Counted from the first letter of the stretch, positions 17,570-25,852 are shown. The stretch: DNA of 64,000 nt from Streptomyces hygroscopicus (GCA_002021875.1 CP018627.1:310001-374000), one strand, 5' to 3'. Made by a program: numbers and translations. The notes: generated from the sequence alone by a model not told the origin.

Positions 17570-17735
17570 CAGCCTTCTGTTCAGCGGCCTTCACGGTGCT
17601 GTCGATAGTCCCGGAGGGAAGCTCATAGGTCTGTTCGTCGAACTGGAACTGCATCAGGGCCGTGGAGCCATCAGCCGAGACGACCACCCCCGGCACCGGT
17701 CGGCCGTCGGCCTGCAAGGGTGTCGGAGTCTTGCC
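17570..17735 (-). pseudogene. Fragment resembling an MMPL/RND transporter
   Basis: About 50 residues in one minus-strand frame (GVVVSADGSTALMQFQF, EQTYELPSGTIDSTVKAAEQ) resemble a periplasmic stretch of MMPL lipid or drug exporters. No start, membrane helices or continuation are present, so this is a relic at best. Confidence 0.35.
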
Positions 17736-17846
17736 ACCAGTCGGCTGGCCGACCGTTGGGCAACAGCCGCCTGCGAGGCCGTGCCTGGATGGCCGCCGTC
17801 GGCGATGGTCATGGCCGTGCCGACCGCGGCCGATAGGGTGTTCACC

Positions 17847-18482
17847 ATGAGTGACGATACGCAACGGGTGGCCGCGGCCTGGGGGCGTATCGAGACGTGG
17901 CTGCGTGAGCACGCTGCTGCTTCGGCCGATTTGCTGCGCCCTCCGGCTGGTGAAGCCGACATCACGGCGGCGGAGGTGGCCGTAGGAGTGGAGCTCCCGA
18001 CGACGCTCGCGGCCTGGTATCGGGTCCATGACGGTTTCGACGAGGGCCATGGTTCTGGGATTTTGCCGTCCGGCATGACGATGTTGCCGCTCGCTGACCT
18101 GGTGGATGAGTACCGGATGCGTACGCGGGACTGGGAGCGGGAGGCCGGCATTCTCCCGTTCGCGCGGACGGCCGGGGATACCTGGTCCGGCTGGTATGTG
18201 GACGCGCGTAGGGGCGAGCCCTCCTACGGCGACCTGGGGCACTGGTCGGTCGACGGTGGAGACGATCTGTACCCGTTGGGGCGCGGGGGTTGGCCGCTGG
18301 TGGACTGGCTGGACGAGATTGCTACGGCGCTGGAGGAGGGCCGGTGTCTGCACCGGCCGGATGGAATGGACGAGAGGCACGACTGGCCGGTACTGACCGG
18401 CAGCCAGGGGCTGACCTGGATTGATCCCAGAGATCCGCGGTTGTTCCCCGACGGGATGATCAAGCTCGACGGTCCCCGTTAG
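17847..18482 (+). CDS. SMI1/KNR4 family protein
   Basis: Protein of 211 residues with the SMI1/KNR4 (SUKH) fold: VAVGVELPTTLAAWYRVHDGF near residue 50 is the diagnostic N-terminal element, followed by GSGILPSGMTMLPLADLVDEY and a C-terminal WPLVDWLDEIATALEEG. In bacteria SUKH proteins often act as immunity proteins against secreted or contact-dependent toxins. No toxin gene is adjacent in this window; the neighbours are relics of a secreted protein and an IS. The start ATG follows GATAGGG. It could be a surviving orphan immunity gene; that is inference from the family. Confidence 0.8.
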   Translation: MSDDTQRVAAAWGRIETWLREHAAASADLLRPPAGEADITAAEVAVGVELPTTLAAWYRVHDGFDEGHGSGILPSGMTMLPLADLVDEYRMRTRDWEREAGILPFARTAGDTWSGWYVDARRGEPSYGDLGHWSVDGGDDLYPLGRGGWPLVDWLDEIATALEEGRCLHRPDGMDERHDWPVLTGSQGLTWIDPRDPRLFPDGMIKLDGPR

Positions 18483-18579
18483 GGCTGGTGGCTCGGGAGC
18501 GCGCGGGCACCTGGACCACCAGCCAGGGCTTGTCCGGCCGATCATGTGACCCCTTCGTGCCCGCGACGTTGATGTGGAC

Positions 18580-19376
18580 ATGAGGCGGGGCGATTTGACG
18601 GATGCCGAGTGGGAACGGCTTGAGCCGTTCCTGCCTGTCAGCAACAAGCGTTGCGGCCGATGGCGGGACCACCGGCAAGTGATCGACGGGATTCTGCACC
18701 GGGTTCGGACCGGGATTCAGTGGCGTGACCTGCCCGAATGCCGTCCGCGTCGTTCGGTCCGTCGGGAGCGACGGCTCACCGGCGTTTTACTGAGTGGTCG
18801 AAGGCCCGTGTGTGGGCTGAGCTCCACCGCCTGGTCCTCGACGAACTCGGCTCCCGCGGCGAACTGGACTGGTCCCGCTGCGCGATCGACTCGGTGAACA
18901 TGCGGGCCCCCGAAAAGGGGGACCTGACCGGCCCGAATCCTGTCGACCGAGGCAAGTACGGCTCGAAGATCCACCTGATCACCGAGCGGACCGGGCTGCC
19001 CCTGTCCGTCGGGATCACCGGGGCGAACCTGCACGACAGCCAGGCCCTGATCCCGCTGGTGAAGGGGATACCGCCGATCCGCTCCCGGCGCGGACGCCGA
19101 CGGCGCAGACCGGCAAAGCTCCACGCCGACAAGGGATACGACTACGACCACCTGCGGCGATGATTACGTGGACGCGGCATCCGGCACCGCATAGCCCGCA
19201 AGGGCATCGAGTCCTCGACCCGGCTGGGCCGCCACCGCTGGACCATAGAACGCACCATGTCCTGGCTCGCCGGATGCCGCCGACTACACCGACGCTACGA
19301 GCGCGAAGCCAAGCACTTCCTGGCCTTCACCAGCATCGCCTGCACCCTCATCTGCTACCGCAGACTCACCAAATGA
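18580..19376 (+). pseudogene. IS5-family transposase, inactivated
   Basis: DDE transposase of the two-frame IS5 type. Frame one starts MRRGDLTDAEWERLEPFLP and runs to WRDLPE; frame two (-1 relative) starts around FGPSGATAHRRFTEW and holds DWSRCAIDSVNMRAPEKG and SVGITGANLHDSQALIPLV. The end of frame two has a TGA at 19161-19163 exactly where relatives have Trp (HLRR-stop-LRGRG). The same frame then continues with RKGIESSTRLGRHRWTIERT and RRYEREAKHFLAFTSIACTL to the natural end. The region around the frame change is also garbled, so decay rather than programmed frameshifting is likely. I found no convincing terminal inverted repeats. Confidence 0.85.
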
Positions 19377-19552
19377 GATGAGGTCTAGGGCCCTGAGGTG
19401 TCTGCACGGTGAGGGGGTGGGACGTGCCGGGCTGGACGGCATCCACGACCGGGGGCGCCGACTGCAGCGAGCCCGGCCCCGTGAAGCCGAACACGTGGAG
19501 GAATGAGCACGCCGCCCTCGATACCGCGAGCCTCCAGGGCCGCACAGCCAAG

Positions 19553-19585
19553 CCCTTCATGTGGCGAGGCCCACCACATGAAGGG
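19553..19585 (-). terminator. Terminator of the ammonia-lyase-like gene
   Basis: A perfect 12-bp stem CCCTTCATGTGG / CCACATGAAGGG with a 9-nt loop begins 15 nt after the stop codon of the minus-strand gene. Confidence 0.75.
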
Positions 19586-19599
19586 AATACAGCCCGACC

Positions 19600-21141
19600 T
19601 CAGCGGCGCAGCGGGCCAACCACGTCCTCGACGACCCGCAGCGCCTCCCCGCTTCGCACGAGCTCGGCGATGTGCTCTATATCGCCGTGGAAGACCCGGT
19701 CCTCGTTGACGGTCGGTACGGTCTCCCGGATCCTGGCCCGCAGCGCCTGCGTTGCTGGCGAGGGCAGGAGCGGCGCGAGCAGGTCGAGCGCCTGCACGGC
19801 GCACATCACCTCGATCGCTACGACGTAGCCGAGCTTGCGCGCCGCCCGGTAGGCTTTCAGCGCCGCCAGATAGGCGTTGCTGATCGTGTCCTCCTGGTTG
19901 GCCGAGGTGGTAACGGTGTCCGCGGTTGCCGGCACCGCCATGCCGCGCAGCTCCATGGTCAGCGCGGCGGCCGTGTACTGCGCGATCATGTAGCCACTGT
20001 TGAGTCCTGGCCGGCGAACCAGGAAAGCGGGCAGCTCGCTGAAGTTGTTGTTGACCATGCGGTCGGTGCGGCGCTCGGACATCTTGGCCAGCACGGTCAT
20101 CGCGTTCACCATGGTGTCGGCCTGGATGCCGACGTACGTGCTGTCGAAGTTTCCCCCGCTCAGCGCCATCCCGTCCTCGCCCTCGGGGTGGATGACCGGG
20201 TTGTCGCCCACCGAGTGCAGCTCCTCGACGATGACCTCCCGGGCCTGCGCGAGCGCCCGCTTCGCACCGCCGTGCACCTGCGGGATCCCGCGCAGGCTGT
20301 AGCTGTCCTGGAGCCGATGGTCGATGAACTCGGCGCTGATCTCGCTGGACTCGGTCAGCCGTCGCAGGTTCTCGGCGACTGCGGCCTGCTCGGGGTGCCG
20401 CTTGCGCTCCTGGATCCGGGCGTCGTAGGCGCGGACGGTGCCCTTGAGTGCCTGCACCGTCAGGCTCGCGGCGACGTCGGCGGTGCTCGCCGCGAGGCAG
20501 GCGTCATACGTGGCGAGGACGGCGATCGCGGTGACCGAGTGCGTCCCGTTGGTGAGCGACAGACCTTCCTTGCAGCCGAGCCGTGTCGGCTGCTCCCCGA
20601 TCCGGGTCAACGCCTCGGCCCCGGGCAGCAGTTCGTCGCCGTACCAGGCCCGGCCCTCTCCCAGCAGCACAAGAGCCATGTGCGCTTCTGGGGCCAGGTA
20701 GCCGACGGAACCCTCGCCGGGTACGTGCGGCGTGACCTGGGCGTTGAGCATCCGTCGAAGCAGGCCCAGGGTCTCGAACCGGATGCCGGAATAGCCTTCG
20801 CCGAGGCCGACCAGCTCCATCAGCGCGATGGCACGGACGATCTCGGTGGGCAGTGGTTCACCGACCGACACGGCGTGGGAGCGCACAATATTGCGCTGCA
20901 GCTGCTCGGCATCCGCCGGGTCGATCACCTTCGTGACGTTGTCGCCGAATCCGGTGGTAACCCCGTACACCAAGCGGTTCTCAGCCAGGAAGCGCTCCAC
21001 CATCGCGCGCGACTTGCGCACCCGGTCGACATAAGTCGCATCGAAATCGACCTGGGCCCCGTACCGAGCGACCGCGACGAACTGCTCGATGGTGATCGGC
21101 TCCTCACCCAAGGTGACAGCCGTGATCTCATGGGCAGGCAT
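19600..21141 (-). CDS. Aromatic amino acid ammonia-lyase (HAL/PAL) homologue lacking the MIO tripeptide
   Basis: Protein of 513 residues, the usual length of histidine ammonia-lyases. Residues known to line the HutH active site are present: Tyr59 in YGVTTGFG, His in RSHAVSVGEPL, Asn in GLSLTNGTHS, Tyr and Arg in DSYSLRG, Phe in SGGNFDS, and Glu in TSANQEDTISN. The loop that normally reads GSVGASGDLAPLAH reads GSVGYLAPEAH here (144-154). The Ala-Ser-Gly that cyclises to the electrophilic MIO cofactor is therefore missing by a clean in-frame loss. It may be a catalytically different enzyme, or use another mechanism. ATG at 21139-21141 follows GAGAGG. The gene stands alone, flanked by IS debris and preceded by an inverted repeat that may be an operator. 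Confidence 0.85.
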   Translation of the reverse strand: MPAHEITAVTLGEEPITIEQFVAVARYGAQVDFDATYVDRVRKSRAMVERFLAENRLVYGVTTGFGDNVTKVIDPADAEQLQRNIVRSHAVSVGEPLPTEIVRAIALMELVGLGEGYSGIRFETLGLLRRMLNAQVTPHVPGEGSVGYLAPEAHMALVLLGEGRAWYGDELLPGAEALTRIGEQPTRLGCKEGLSLTNGTHSVTAIAVLATYDACLAASTADVAASLTVQALKGTVRAYDARIQERKRHPEQAAVAENLRRLTESSEISAEFIDHRLQDSYSLRGIPQVHGGAKRALAQAREVIVEELHSVGDNPVIHPEGEDGMALSGGNFDSTYVGIQADTMVNAMTVLAKMSERRTDRMVNNNFSELPAFLVRRPGLNSGYMIAQYTAAALTMELRGMAVPATADTVTTSANQEDTISNAYLAALKAYRAARKLGYVVAIEVMCAVQALDLLAPLLPSPATQALRARIRETVPTVNEDRVFHGDIEHIAELVRSGEALRVVEDVVGPLRR

Positions 21142-21364
21142 GGGGAACCTCTCAGGTAGGCCAACAGTCGGCGATGGGGTAGATGAACGGTGGCCCGCGC
21201 GGCCAGCGCCGGTCCCACCTCGGCGAGCGCGGTAAGGCTTGCCAGCCCCGATGGCACTGCGGGAGCGGACGGCGGCTGGCGGCGTGCCGACCAGGGCGCG
21301 ACCGTCCGCAGCGGGCTGCGTCAGCACGACGGCCATAGACTTCCCCTCGCGCTTGACATGGCTC

Positions 21365-21385
21365 CATTCACTCGCCAGGTGAATG
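21365..21385. promoter_or_regulatory. Inverted repeat, candidate operator upstream of the lyase-like gene
   Basis: Perfect 7-bp arms CATTCAC and GTGAATG around TCGCCAG, in an unusually AT-rich patch about 225 nt upstream of the lyase-like start and just before a small plus-strand frame. It is a plausible site for a dimeric repressor. Confidence 0.5.
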
Positions 21386-21423
21386 AATCATTTTATTTAA
21401 GGCTTGGCAAGGGCGGTGGACCG

Positions 21424-21615
21424 ATGACGGGCACGCACGACTGGGACGTCTCGACGCCCGCGCTGACGCTGCACGACCTGCCCCTCCACGAAACGCCGCC
21501 CAGAACCAGGTCTGGAGTCTCCGTGCTCGCCGAGGAAGATCGCGAGGCAATCGTCCGGCGCGTCGGTCCGGCTCTGCAGGCGGTGCTCGTACCTCCGCAG
21601 TTGCCGACGCGGTGA
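21424..21615 (+). CDS. Small hypothetical protein
   Basis: A 63-residue frame (MTGTHDWDVSTPALTLHDLP at the start, EEDREAIVRRVGPALQAVL near the end) begins after AAGGGCGGTGG and is divergent from the lyase-like gene across the inverted repeat. I do not recognise it. It may be the surviving start of a larger gene, since transposase debris follows directly. Confidence 0.3.
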   Translation: MTGTHDWDVSTPALTLHDLPLHETPPRTRSGVSVLAEEDREAIVRRVGPALQAVLVPPQLPTR

Positions 21616-21619
21616 GACT

Positions 21620-21705
21620 TACGCGTCCACGCGCTACGACAGACACGGCTACGGCTACCTCGGCACCGTCACCGTCGTAGCTCTCGTCATCTGGCTCCGC
21701 ACATG
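21620..21705 (+). pseudogene. Transposase C-terminal scrap
   Basis: About 25 residues (STRYDRHGYGYLGTVTVVAL then VIWLRT and a stop) resemble the last residues of IS5/IS4-type transposases, where a Tyr/Arg-rich helix precedes a hydrophobic end. Nothing else of the element remains. Confidence 0.4.
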
Positions 21706-21729
21706 ATCGACCGGACAGGCTCTAGTCGT

Positions 21730-21867
21730 TTACGGCTCAGGGACGGTGCACCACAGTCGCCTGCTGGCGTCGCAGTGCTCGAACTCGGGGCACTTGACCC
21801 AGTACTCGTCCGCGTCCAACAGGTGGTACTTGCCCCCAGCGGCGAAGGCGCCAGAGAAGCCGGCCAT
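21730..21867 (-). CDS. Very short Cys-containing hypothetical protein or gene remnant
   Basis: A 45-residue frame, ATG at 21865-21867, ending KYHLLDADEYWVKCPEFEHC and DASRRLWCTVPEP. Three Cys residues in this short span could be part of a metal site. There is no clear ribosome binding site and the surroundings are decayed, so this may be the end of a lost gene. Confidence 0.3.
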   Translation of the reverse strand: MAGFSGAFAAGGKYHLLDADEYWVKCPEFEHCDASRRLWCTVPEP

Positions 21868-21897
21868 CGAAGTGGTGTTGGCCCAGCTCGACATGCC

Positions 21898-22190
21898 GCT
21901 CCATCGCCGCCCTGGCCCGCGAGCACGGCGTCAGCCGCGGCGCCATCCGCACTGCCGTCTCCGACCTGATGTCCGAGCGCACCGTGACCGGCCCCGGAGC
22001 TGCCGGTCACCCTCGACATGCCCGGCGAGGTCGCCGACTTCCTCCGCGCCGCCGAGCTGGAGCCGCCGAGCGGGCCGCGCTCGACCACGGCTTGACGGTA
22101 CGGCGCGGTCAGGGCCGCACCCTGCGCGTCAGCGCCACCCCGTCCGTGCACCGCGGGAGCCTCTTCCAACCTCACATTGAGGATGCGTGA
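21898..22190 (+). pseudogene. Remnant of a helix-turn-helix protein of integrative-element type
   Basis: One frame gives SIAALAREHGVSRGAIRTAV, a clear helix-turn-helix. After frame changes come PVTLDMPGEVADFLRAAELE and AERAALDHGLTVRRGQGRTL with a RVSATPSVHR end. This arrangement is common in small regulators carried by Streptomyces integrative elements. At least two frameshifts break it. Confidence 0.5.
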
Positions 22191-22262
22191 TGGGGAGGAC
22201 CGCACTACTTCGTTGCATGCGCTCGCCCGACTACGCCGTGACGTCAGCCCGGCACCCGGTGA

Positions 22263-22757
22263 TCAGTTGCGGTCTTCGGTGCTGCTATCGGTGATCACTC
22301 GGAACAGCTCGCGAGCCCGCTCGCAGAATTGCTCGACCTCCGTGATGTCCGGCTCGTCGCCGTCCGCCAGCATCCGGGCCTGGAGCTGCTCGGAGCGCAG
22401 CCCGCCGTAGCGGGCCCGTACCTCCGCGGTCACCGGCTGGACCGCGATGTGCAGGTGCTTGCGCGCGTCGCGGCCGTGCGACCACATGCAGACGTACGTC
22501 TGCTCGGGCCGGCACAACGTCTCCACGACACGAGCGGTATCGCGCAGCAAGGGCCCTAGCTCCGCCGCTGCCGTGTCATCGAGTTCCGCGATGGCAACGA
22601 CGTGCTCTCGCGGACCGACGATCAGGGTGCCAAGACTCATCGGACCGACGACGTGGTTCACCACCCAAGCAGCGGTTTCATGCAGGACGCCTCCAGGCAA
22701 CTCCCGGCGCCCGGTCAGAAGGTCACACCCAAGACACCCCGTCACATCCACGCGCAC
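22263..22757 (-). CDS. HIT family protein
   Basis: Histidine-triad nucleotide hydrolase/transferase family, about 164 residues. An N-terminal CLGCDLLTG zinc-type Cys pair leads into the fold, and the catalytic triad region is RKHLHIAVQPV (HxHxx) near residue 105. The C-terminal helix ends EVEQFCERARELFRVITD. Three GTG codons at 22757, 22751 and 22745 are possible starts; I chose the first. It is probably cytoplasmic and acts on a nucleotidyl substrate that cannot be guessed. The gene appears intact although both sides are decayed. Confidence 0.75.
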   Translation of the reverse strand: MRVDVTGCLGCDLLTGRRELPGGVLHETAAWVVNHVVGPMSLGTLIVGPREHVVAIAELDDTAAAELGPLLRDTARVVETLCRPEQTYVCMWSHGRDARKHLHIAVQPVTAEVRARYGGLRSEQLQARMLADGDEPDITEVEQFCERARELFRVITDSSTEDRN

Positions 22758-22837
22758 CAGCCTATACAGAGCCCGCAGCGATGAGGCCGACAGCCAACCT
22801 GGTGGACAAGTCTGCCGGTTGGACGCGTTGGCGTCGG

Positions 22838-23110
22838 CTGCCCGCCGGCCGCCAGGCGCTGCCGGCGCCGGCACACCTGCGTTTGGGACATCCTTACGCG
22901 CAGCTCGCGGCCGGATTCGAGATGGGCGTGAGCACGGTGTACTCACGGTGTACTCCCGCTACATCACGGAAGCCGTAGGACTGCCCGCGGCGCCGGCGCC
23001 CGACCTCGCCACGGCCATTACGAACGCCTCGGCCAAGGCATTCGTAACCCTGGACGGGACACTGCTGCCTCGGCGAGCAGGCCATGGCGACCCTGAAGAC
23101 CTGGCGCCTG
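22838..23110 (+). pseudogene. IS5-family (DDE_4 type) transposase N-terminal remnant
   Basis: Frames linked by shifts give LPAGRQALPAPAHLRLGHPY, AQLAAGFEMGVSTVYSR, then YITEAVGLPAAPAPDLATAI and KAFVTLDGTLLPRRAGHG. This is the N-terminal helix-turn-helix and first catalytic strand (LDGT) of a common Streptomyces transposase; the catalytic middle and end are missing. Confidence 0.65.
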
Positions 23111-23164
23111 CCGCGGAACTCCGCTGCAGCGCCATCCGAATCACCAGCCTCGTCCAAGCCGTCC

Positions 23165-23260
23165 TCACCCGCGGAAGTTCAGCCACGACTTCAGTCGTGC
23201 GACGCCGCGCTCGACCGATGCCCGCGCCGCGGACAACGCGCGGTTGACGGATCGATAGGG
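23165..23260 (-). pseudogene. Transposase C-terminal remnant, opposite strand
   Basis: A minus-strand frame ends VNRALSAARASVERGVARLK followed by SWLNFRG, which matches the usual last helix of DDE_4 transposases (ERAxARLKSWxxLR). It lies opposite the previous remnant, so two different elements, or an inverted piece of one, are involved. Confidence 0.5.
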
Positions 23261-23612
23261 GCCCTCTCTCCAAGCTCCACAGGGAGGGTCACCTTGAGCT
23301 CGGGGCGGGACGTAATCACGACCAACTTCCTCCCATCTGATAGCCCCTTCCTTCCATCGCAGGTCAGCGGTCTGCCCAGGGGGAACGGCGTCCGGCACCC
23401 GGTGGAACCTAGTGGACCGGTCGGCTAGTTTCGGTGGTGTGGCGCGGATGGGCGACCGCTTCTGAACCAGTTCCTCAGAGAGGTGCTCCATGAGCGCGTA
23501 CAGCCAGGGAGTTCTGCCGTCCAGGCGGGGTTTCCGTGCCCAAACGCGGTTTTATCCCTCCGGCCGTCCTCGCCGTCGGAGCCATGTTTCCTTCAAAACC
23601 CGGAGTAAAGCG

Positions 23613-24494
23613 ATGAACGACAACAGGCATCAGGATGGCATTTACCCATTCCCGGCCGGTATGCAGGCGCGTGAGATCGAAACCAACGGCGCCAAGATCC
23701 ACGTACGTGTCGGCGGGCATGGTCCAGCGGTCGTCATGCTGCACGGCTTCGGCACAACGGGCGACATGTGGGGTCATTTGGCGAGCGCACTCATCGAAGA
23801 CCGCATGGTTGTCGCGCCCGACCTGCGTGGGTTGGGCCTCTCGTCGAAGCCTGATGGCGGCTACGACAAGAAGAATCAGGCGGCGGACGTGTGGGGCGTC
23901 CTGGATGCCCTGGGTGTGCGTACGATCGAATTGGTGACGCACGACATCGGCATCATGGTCGGCTTCGCAGCGGTCGCCACCCACCCCGAGCGCGTGAGCC
24001 GATGGGTGGCGATCGATGCGCCGCTGCCCGGCATCGGACCCTGGGATCAGATCACACAGGATCCGACCATGTGGCACTTCGGCTTCGGTGGTCACGACAT
24101 GGAGCGCCTGGTCGCCGGCCGCGAGCGCATTTACCTCGACCGCTTCTGGAACGAACTTTCCGTGGACCCGAAGCGGTTTGATGAAGCAAAGCGCCAGCAT
24201 TATGCGGAGCTCTATGCGCAACCCGGCGCAATGCGAGCGAGCTTTGCCCAGTTCCTGGCGTTCAGCCAGGATGCGGCCGACAACAGGACGTTCCTCGCGC
24301 AGGGCAAGCTTCAGATGCCGGTCCTGGCCTTCGGTGGCGAAGCTACATTCGGCCCTGGGATCGGCGAGGTGCTGCGGTGTGTCGCCGATGACGTCGAAGA
24401 TGCGATCATCCCGGATTGCGGGCACTGGATCACGGAAGAGCAGCCGCAGGCGACGACAGACCTGGTCATCGACTTCCTGCGCCGGGCGCGTTGA
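23613..24494 (+). CDS. Alpha/beta hydrolase, epoxide-hydrolase/dehalogenase type
   Basis: Hydrolase of 293 residues. The oxyanion motif is VMLHGFGTTGDMW; the nucleophile elbow is VTHDIGIMVGF with Asp as nucleophile, as in epoxide hydrolases and haloalkane dehalogenases rather than esterases; the catalytic His is in DCGHWITEEQP. ATG at 23613 follows CGGAGTAAAG. Codon use is less G/C-biased than in neighbours (for example TTT, TAT, GCA and GCG-AGC runs), which suggests transfer from a proteobacterium. It lies between transposase relics and an alpha-fucosidase remnant, consistent with arrival by transfer. Confidence 0.85.
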   Translation: MNDNRHQDGIYPFPAGMQAREIETNGAKIHVRVGGHGPAVVMLHGFGTTGDMWGHLASALIEDRMVVAPDLRGLGLSSKPDGGYDKKNQAADVWGVLDALGVRTIELVTHDIGIMVGFAAVATHPERVSRWVAIDAPLPGIGPWDQITQDPTMWHFGFGGHDMERLVAGRERIYLDRFWNELSVDPKRFDEAKRQHYAELYAQPGAMRASFAQFLAFSQDAADNRTFLAQGKLQMPVLAFGGEATFGPGIGEVLRCVADDVEDAIIPDCGHWITEEQPQATTDLVIDFLRRAR

Positions 24495-24599
24495 AGGGCG
24501 GTCCCTGCCCTTGAGGCCGATGCCCGGTCAGGTGTGAGCTGTGGCGGCGTCGCCGTTTGAAGCGGGACGTCGTTGGTGCTCACCGCCGTCGCCCCTCCG

Positions 24600-24895
24600 C
24601 GGGAACCGGCACTGTCGGCGTCACCACGACCACCGCCGCCGGCACCAGCCCCGTCGACACCGGCAAGGACTCCTTCACGTACGGCACCAACTTCGCGTTG
24701 CCGGCGACCGCGTCCACAAGCAACACCTTCCAGAACCTGCCGGATCAGGCGCCCTCGAAGGCCATTGACGTGAACGAGCAGCCCCGGTGGGCCACCGACT
24801 CAGGCGTCACAGCGGCAACACTGCACTTGACCTGGCCGGACCCGGTGTCGGTCAGCCGGACCATGGTGTGCGGCGAGAGCGTCACGTTTCGCTGA
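24600..24895 (+). pseudogene. C-terminal remnant resembling alpha-L-fucosidase
   Basis: About 98 residues with GVTTTTAAGTSPVDTGKDSF, TYGTNFALPATASTSNTFQ and AIDVNEQPRWATDSGV resemble the discoidin-like C-terminal part of secreted GH29 alpha-L-fucosidases. The catalytic domain is absent and the end is abnormal. Confidence 0.45.
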
Positions 24896-25040
24896 AGGTG
24901 CGTCGGTAGACGCCGGGTGTGGTGCCGAGGTGCGCCCTGAAGCGGCGGCGCAGGTTGACCGCCGAGGCGAGGCCGACCCGGGTGGCAATGGCCTCGACCG
25001 GCAGGTCGGTCTGCTCCAGCAGTACCAGGAGCTGTGGACG
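24882..25040 (-). pseudogene. AraC-family regulator C-terminal remnant
   Basis: The minus strand encodes LLEQTDLPVEAIATRVGLAS, AVNLRRRFRAHLG and TTPGVYRRTFSET: the second helix-turn-helix and end of a GlxA-type AraC regulator. Upstream the frame breaks, and the N-terminal amidase-like domain is not found. Confidence 0.7.
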
Positions 25041-25194
25041 AGGCCGAGGGTGGATTCAGCGAAGACGCGCTGACCAGCAGGAACGCGGGCAGGCGGTCGT
25101 ATTCGGGGTGGCGAGGTCGGTGGGGGCCTGCTCGATCGCCTCTGAGTGGGCCTCTCGCTTGGCGTGCTCGGCCGGTGCCCGGTCTGGCGTGCGG

Positions 25195-25797
25195 TCAGGA
25201 CTGGTCCAAGGCCCGTTCGATCGCGCGGCGGGCCCGGCCCGCGGCCGCCCGGTCGTGCTGGAGCTGCATGGCCGCGTTCAGCGCCAGTCCGGCGGCGACA
25301 ATCTCGAACAGCGCCTGGTCGATGTCGAACCCGGCGGGTAGCTCGCCCATCTGCACCGCCGCGGTCAGGTCCGCCCGCAGCTGTTCCCGCCAGCGCGACC
25401 ACACCTCGGCCACCGCGTCGCGGACCCGGCCTGGGCGGCCGTCGTACTCGGTGAGCGCCGCGGTCATCAGGCAGCCGCCGGGCAGCAGTGGCGCTTCCAG
25501 GTAGCCCACGGAGTTGTCGCACACCGTGCGCAGCCGCCGCAGCCCCGGCGGCTCGGCCAGTGCGGGCTCGACCACCCGGTGCCAGAAGTCCACGAACGCC
25601 TTGTCCAGCGTGGAGATCTGCAGCGTCTCCTTGGTGCCGAAGTGCTTGTGCACCCCGGACTTGCTCATCTCCAGCTCCTCGGCGAGCCGGCCGATGGTGA
25701 TGCCGTCCAGCCCTTCCTCGGAGGCGATCTCGGCGGCACGGCCGAGGATCCGGCCCCTGGTGGCCTGCGCTTCGGCCGCTGAGCGTCGTGGTGACAT
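25195..25797 (-). CDS. TetR family transcriptional repressor
   Basis: Regulator of 200 residues. Helix-turn-helix at 10-55 (RILGRAAEIASEEGLDGITI, LAEELEMSKSGVHKHFGTKE); C-terminal ligand domain of the TetR_C_6/YcdC-like sort with LLPGGCLMTAALTEYDGRPG. It is transcribed divergently from the MBL-fold gene, across two identical-pattern operators that it most likely binds, so it should repress both itself and the hydrolase. The start is the ATG at 25795-25797. Confidence 0.9.
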   Translation of the reverse strand: MSPRRSAAEAQATRGRILGRAAEIASEEGLDGITIGRLAEELEMSKSGVHKHFGTKETLQISTLDKAFVDFWHRVVEPALAEPPGLRRLRTVCDNSVGYLEAPLLPGGCLMTAALTEYDGRPGRVRDAVAEVWSRWREQLRADLTAAVQMGELPAGFDIDQALFEIVAAGLALNAAMQLQHDRAAAGRARRAIERALDQS

Positions 25798-25808
25798 GTG
25801 ACCAGGAT

Positions 25809-25852
25809 AGCGTACGCGCGTTCGCTATTGATTTAGCGAACGACCGTCCGCT
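25809..25852. promoter_or_regulatory. Two TetR operators around the MBL-gene promoter
   Basis: Two 18-bp sites share the pattern AGCGnACGnnCGTnCGCT: AGCGTACGCGCGTTCGCT (25809-25826) and AGCGAACGACCGTCCGCT (25835-25852), start-to-start 26 bp. Between and within them lies a plus-strand promoter TTGATT (25828-25833), 18-nt spacer, TAACTT (25852-25857). The second operator fills the spacer, as in classic repression. Confidence 0.8.

Noticed and set aside
18580..18900. Programmed -1 frameshift in the IS5 transposase
   Set aside because: No slippery heptamer at the frame change and the junction sequence is garbled; decay is the simpler reading.
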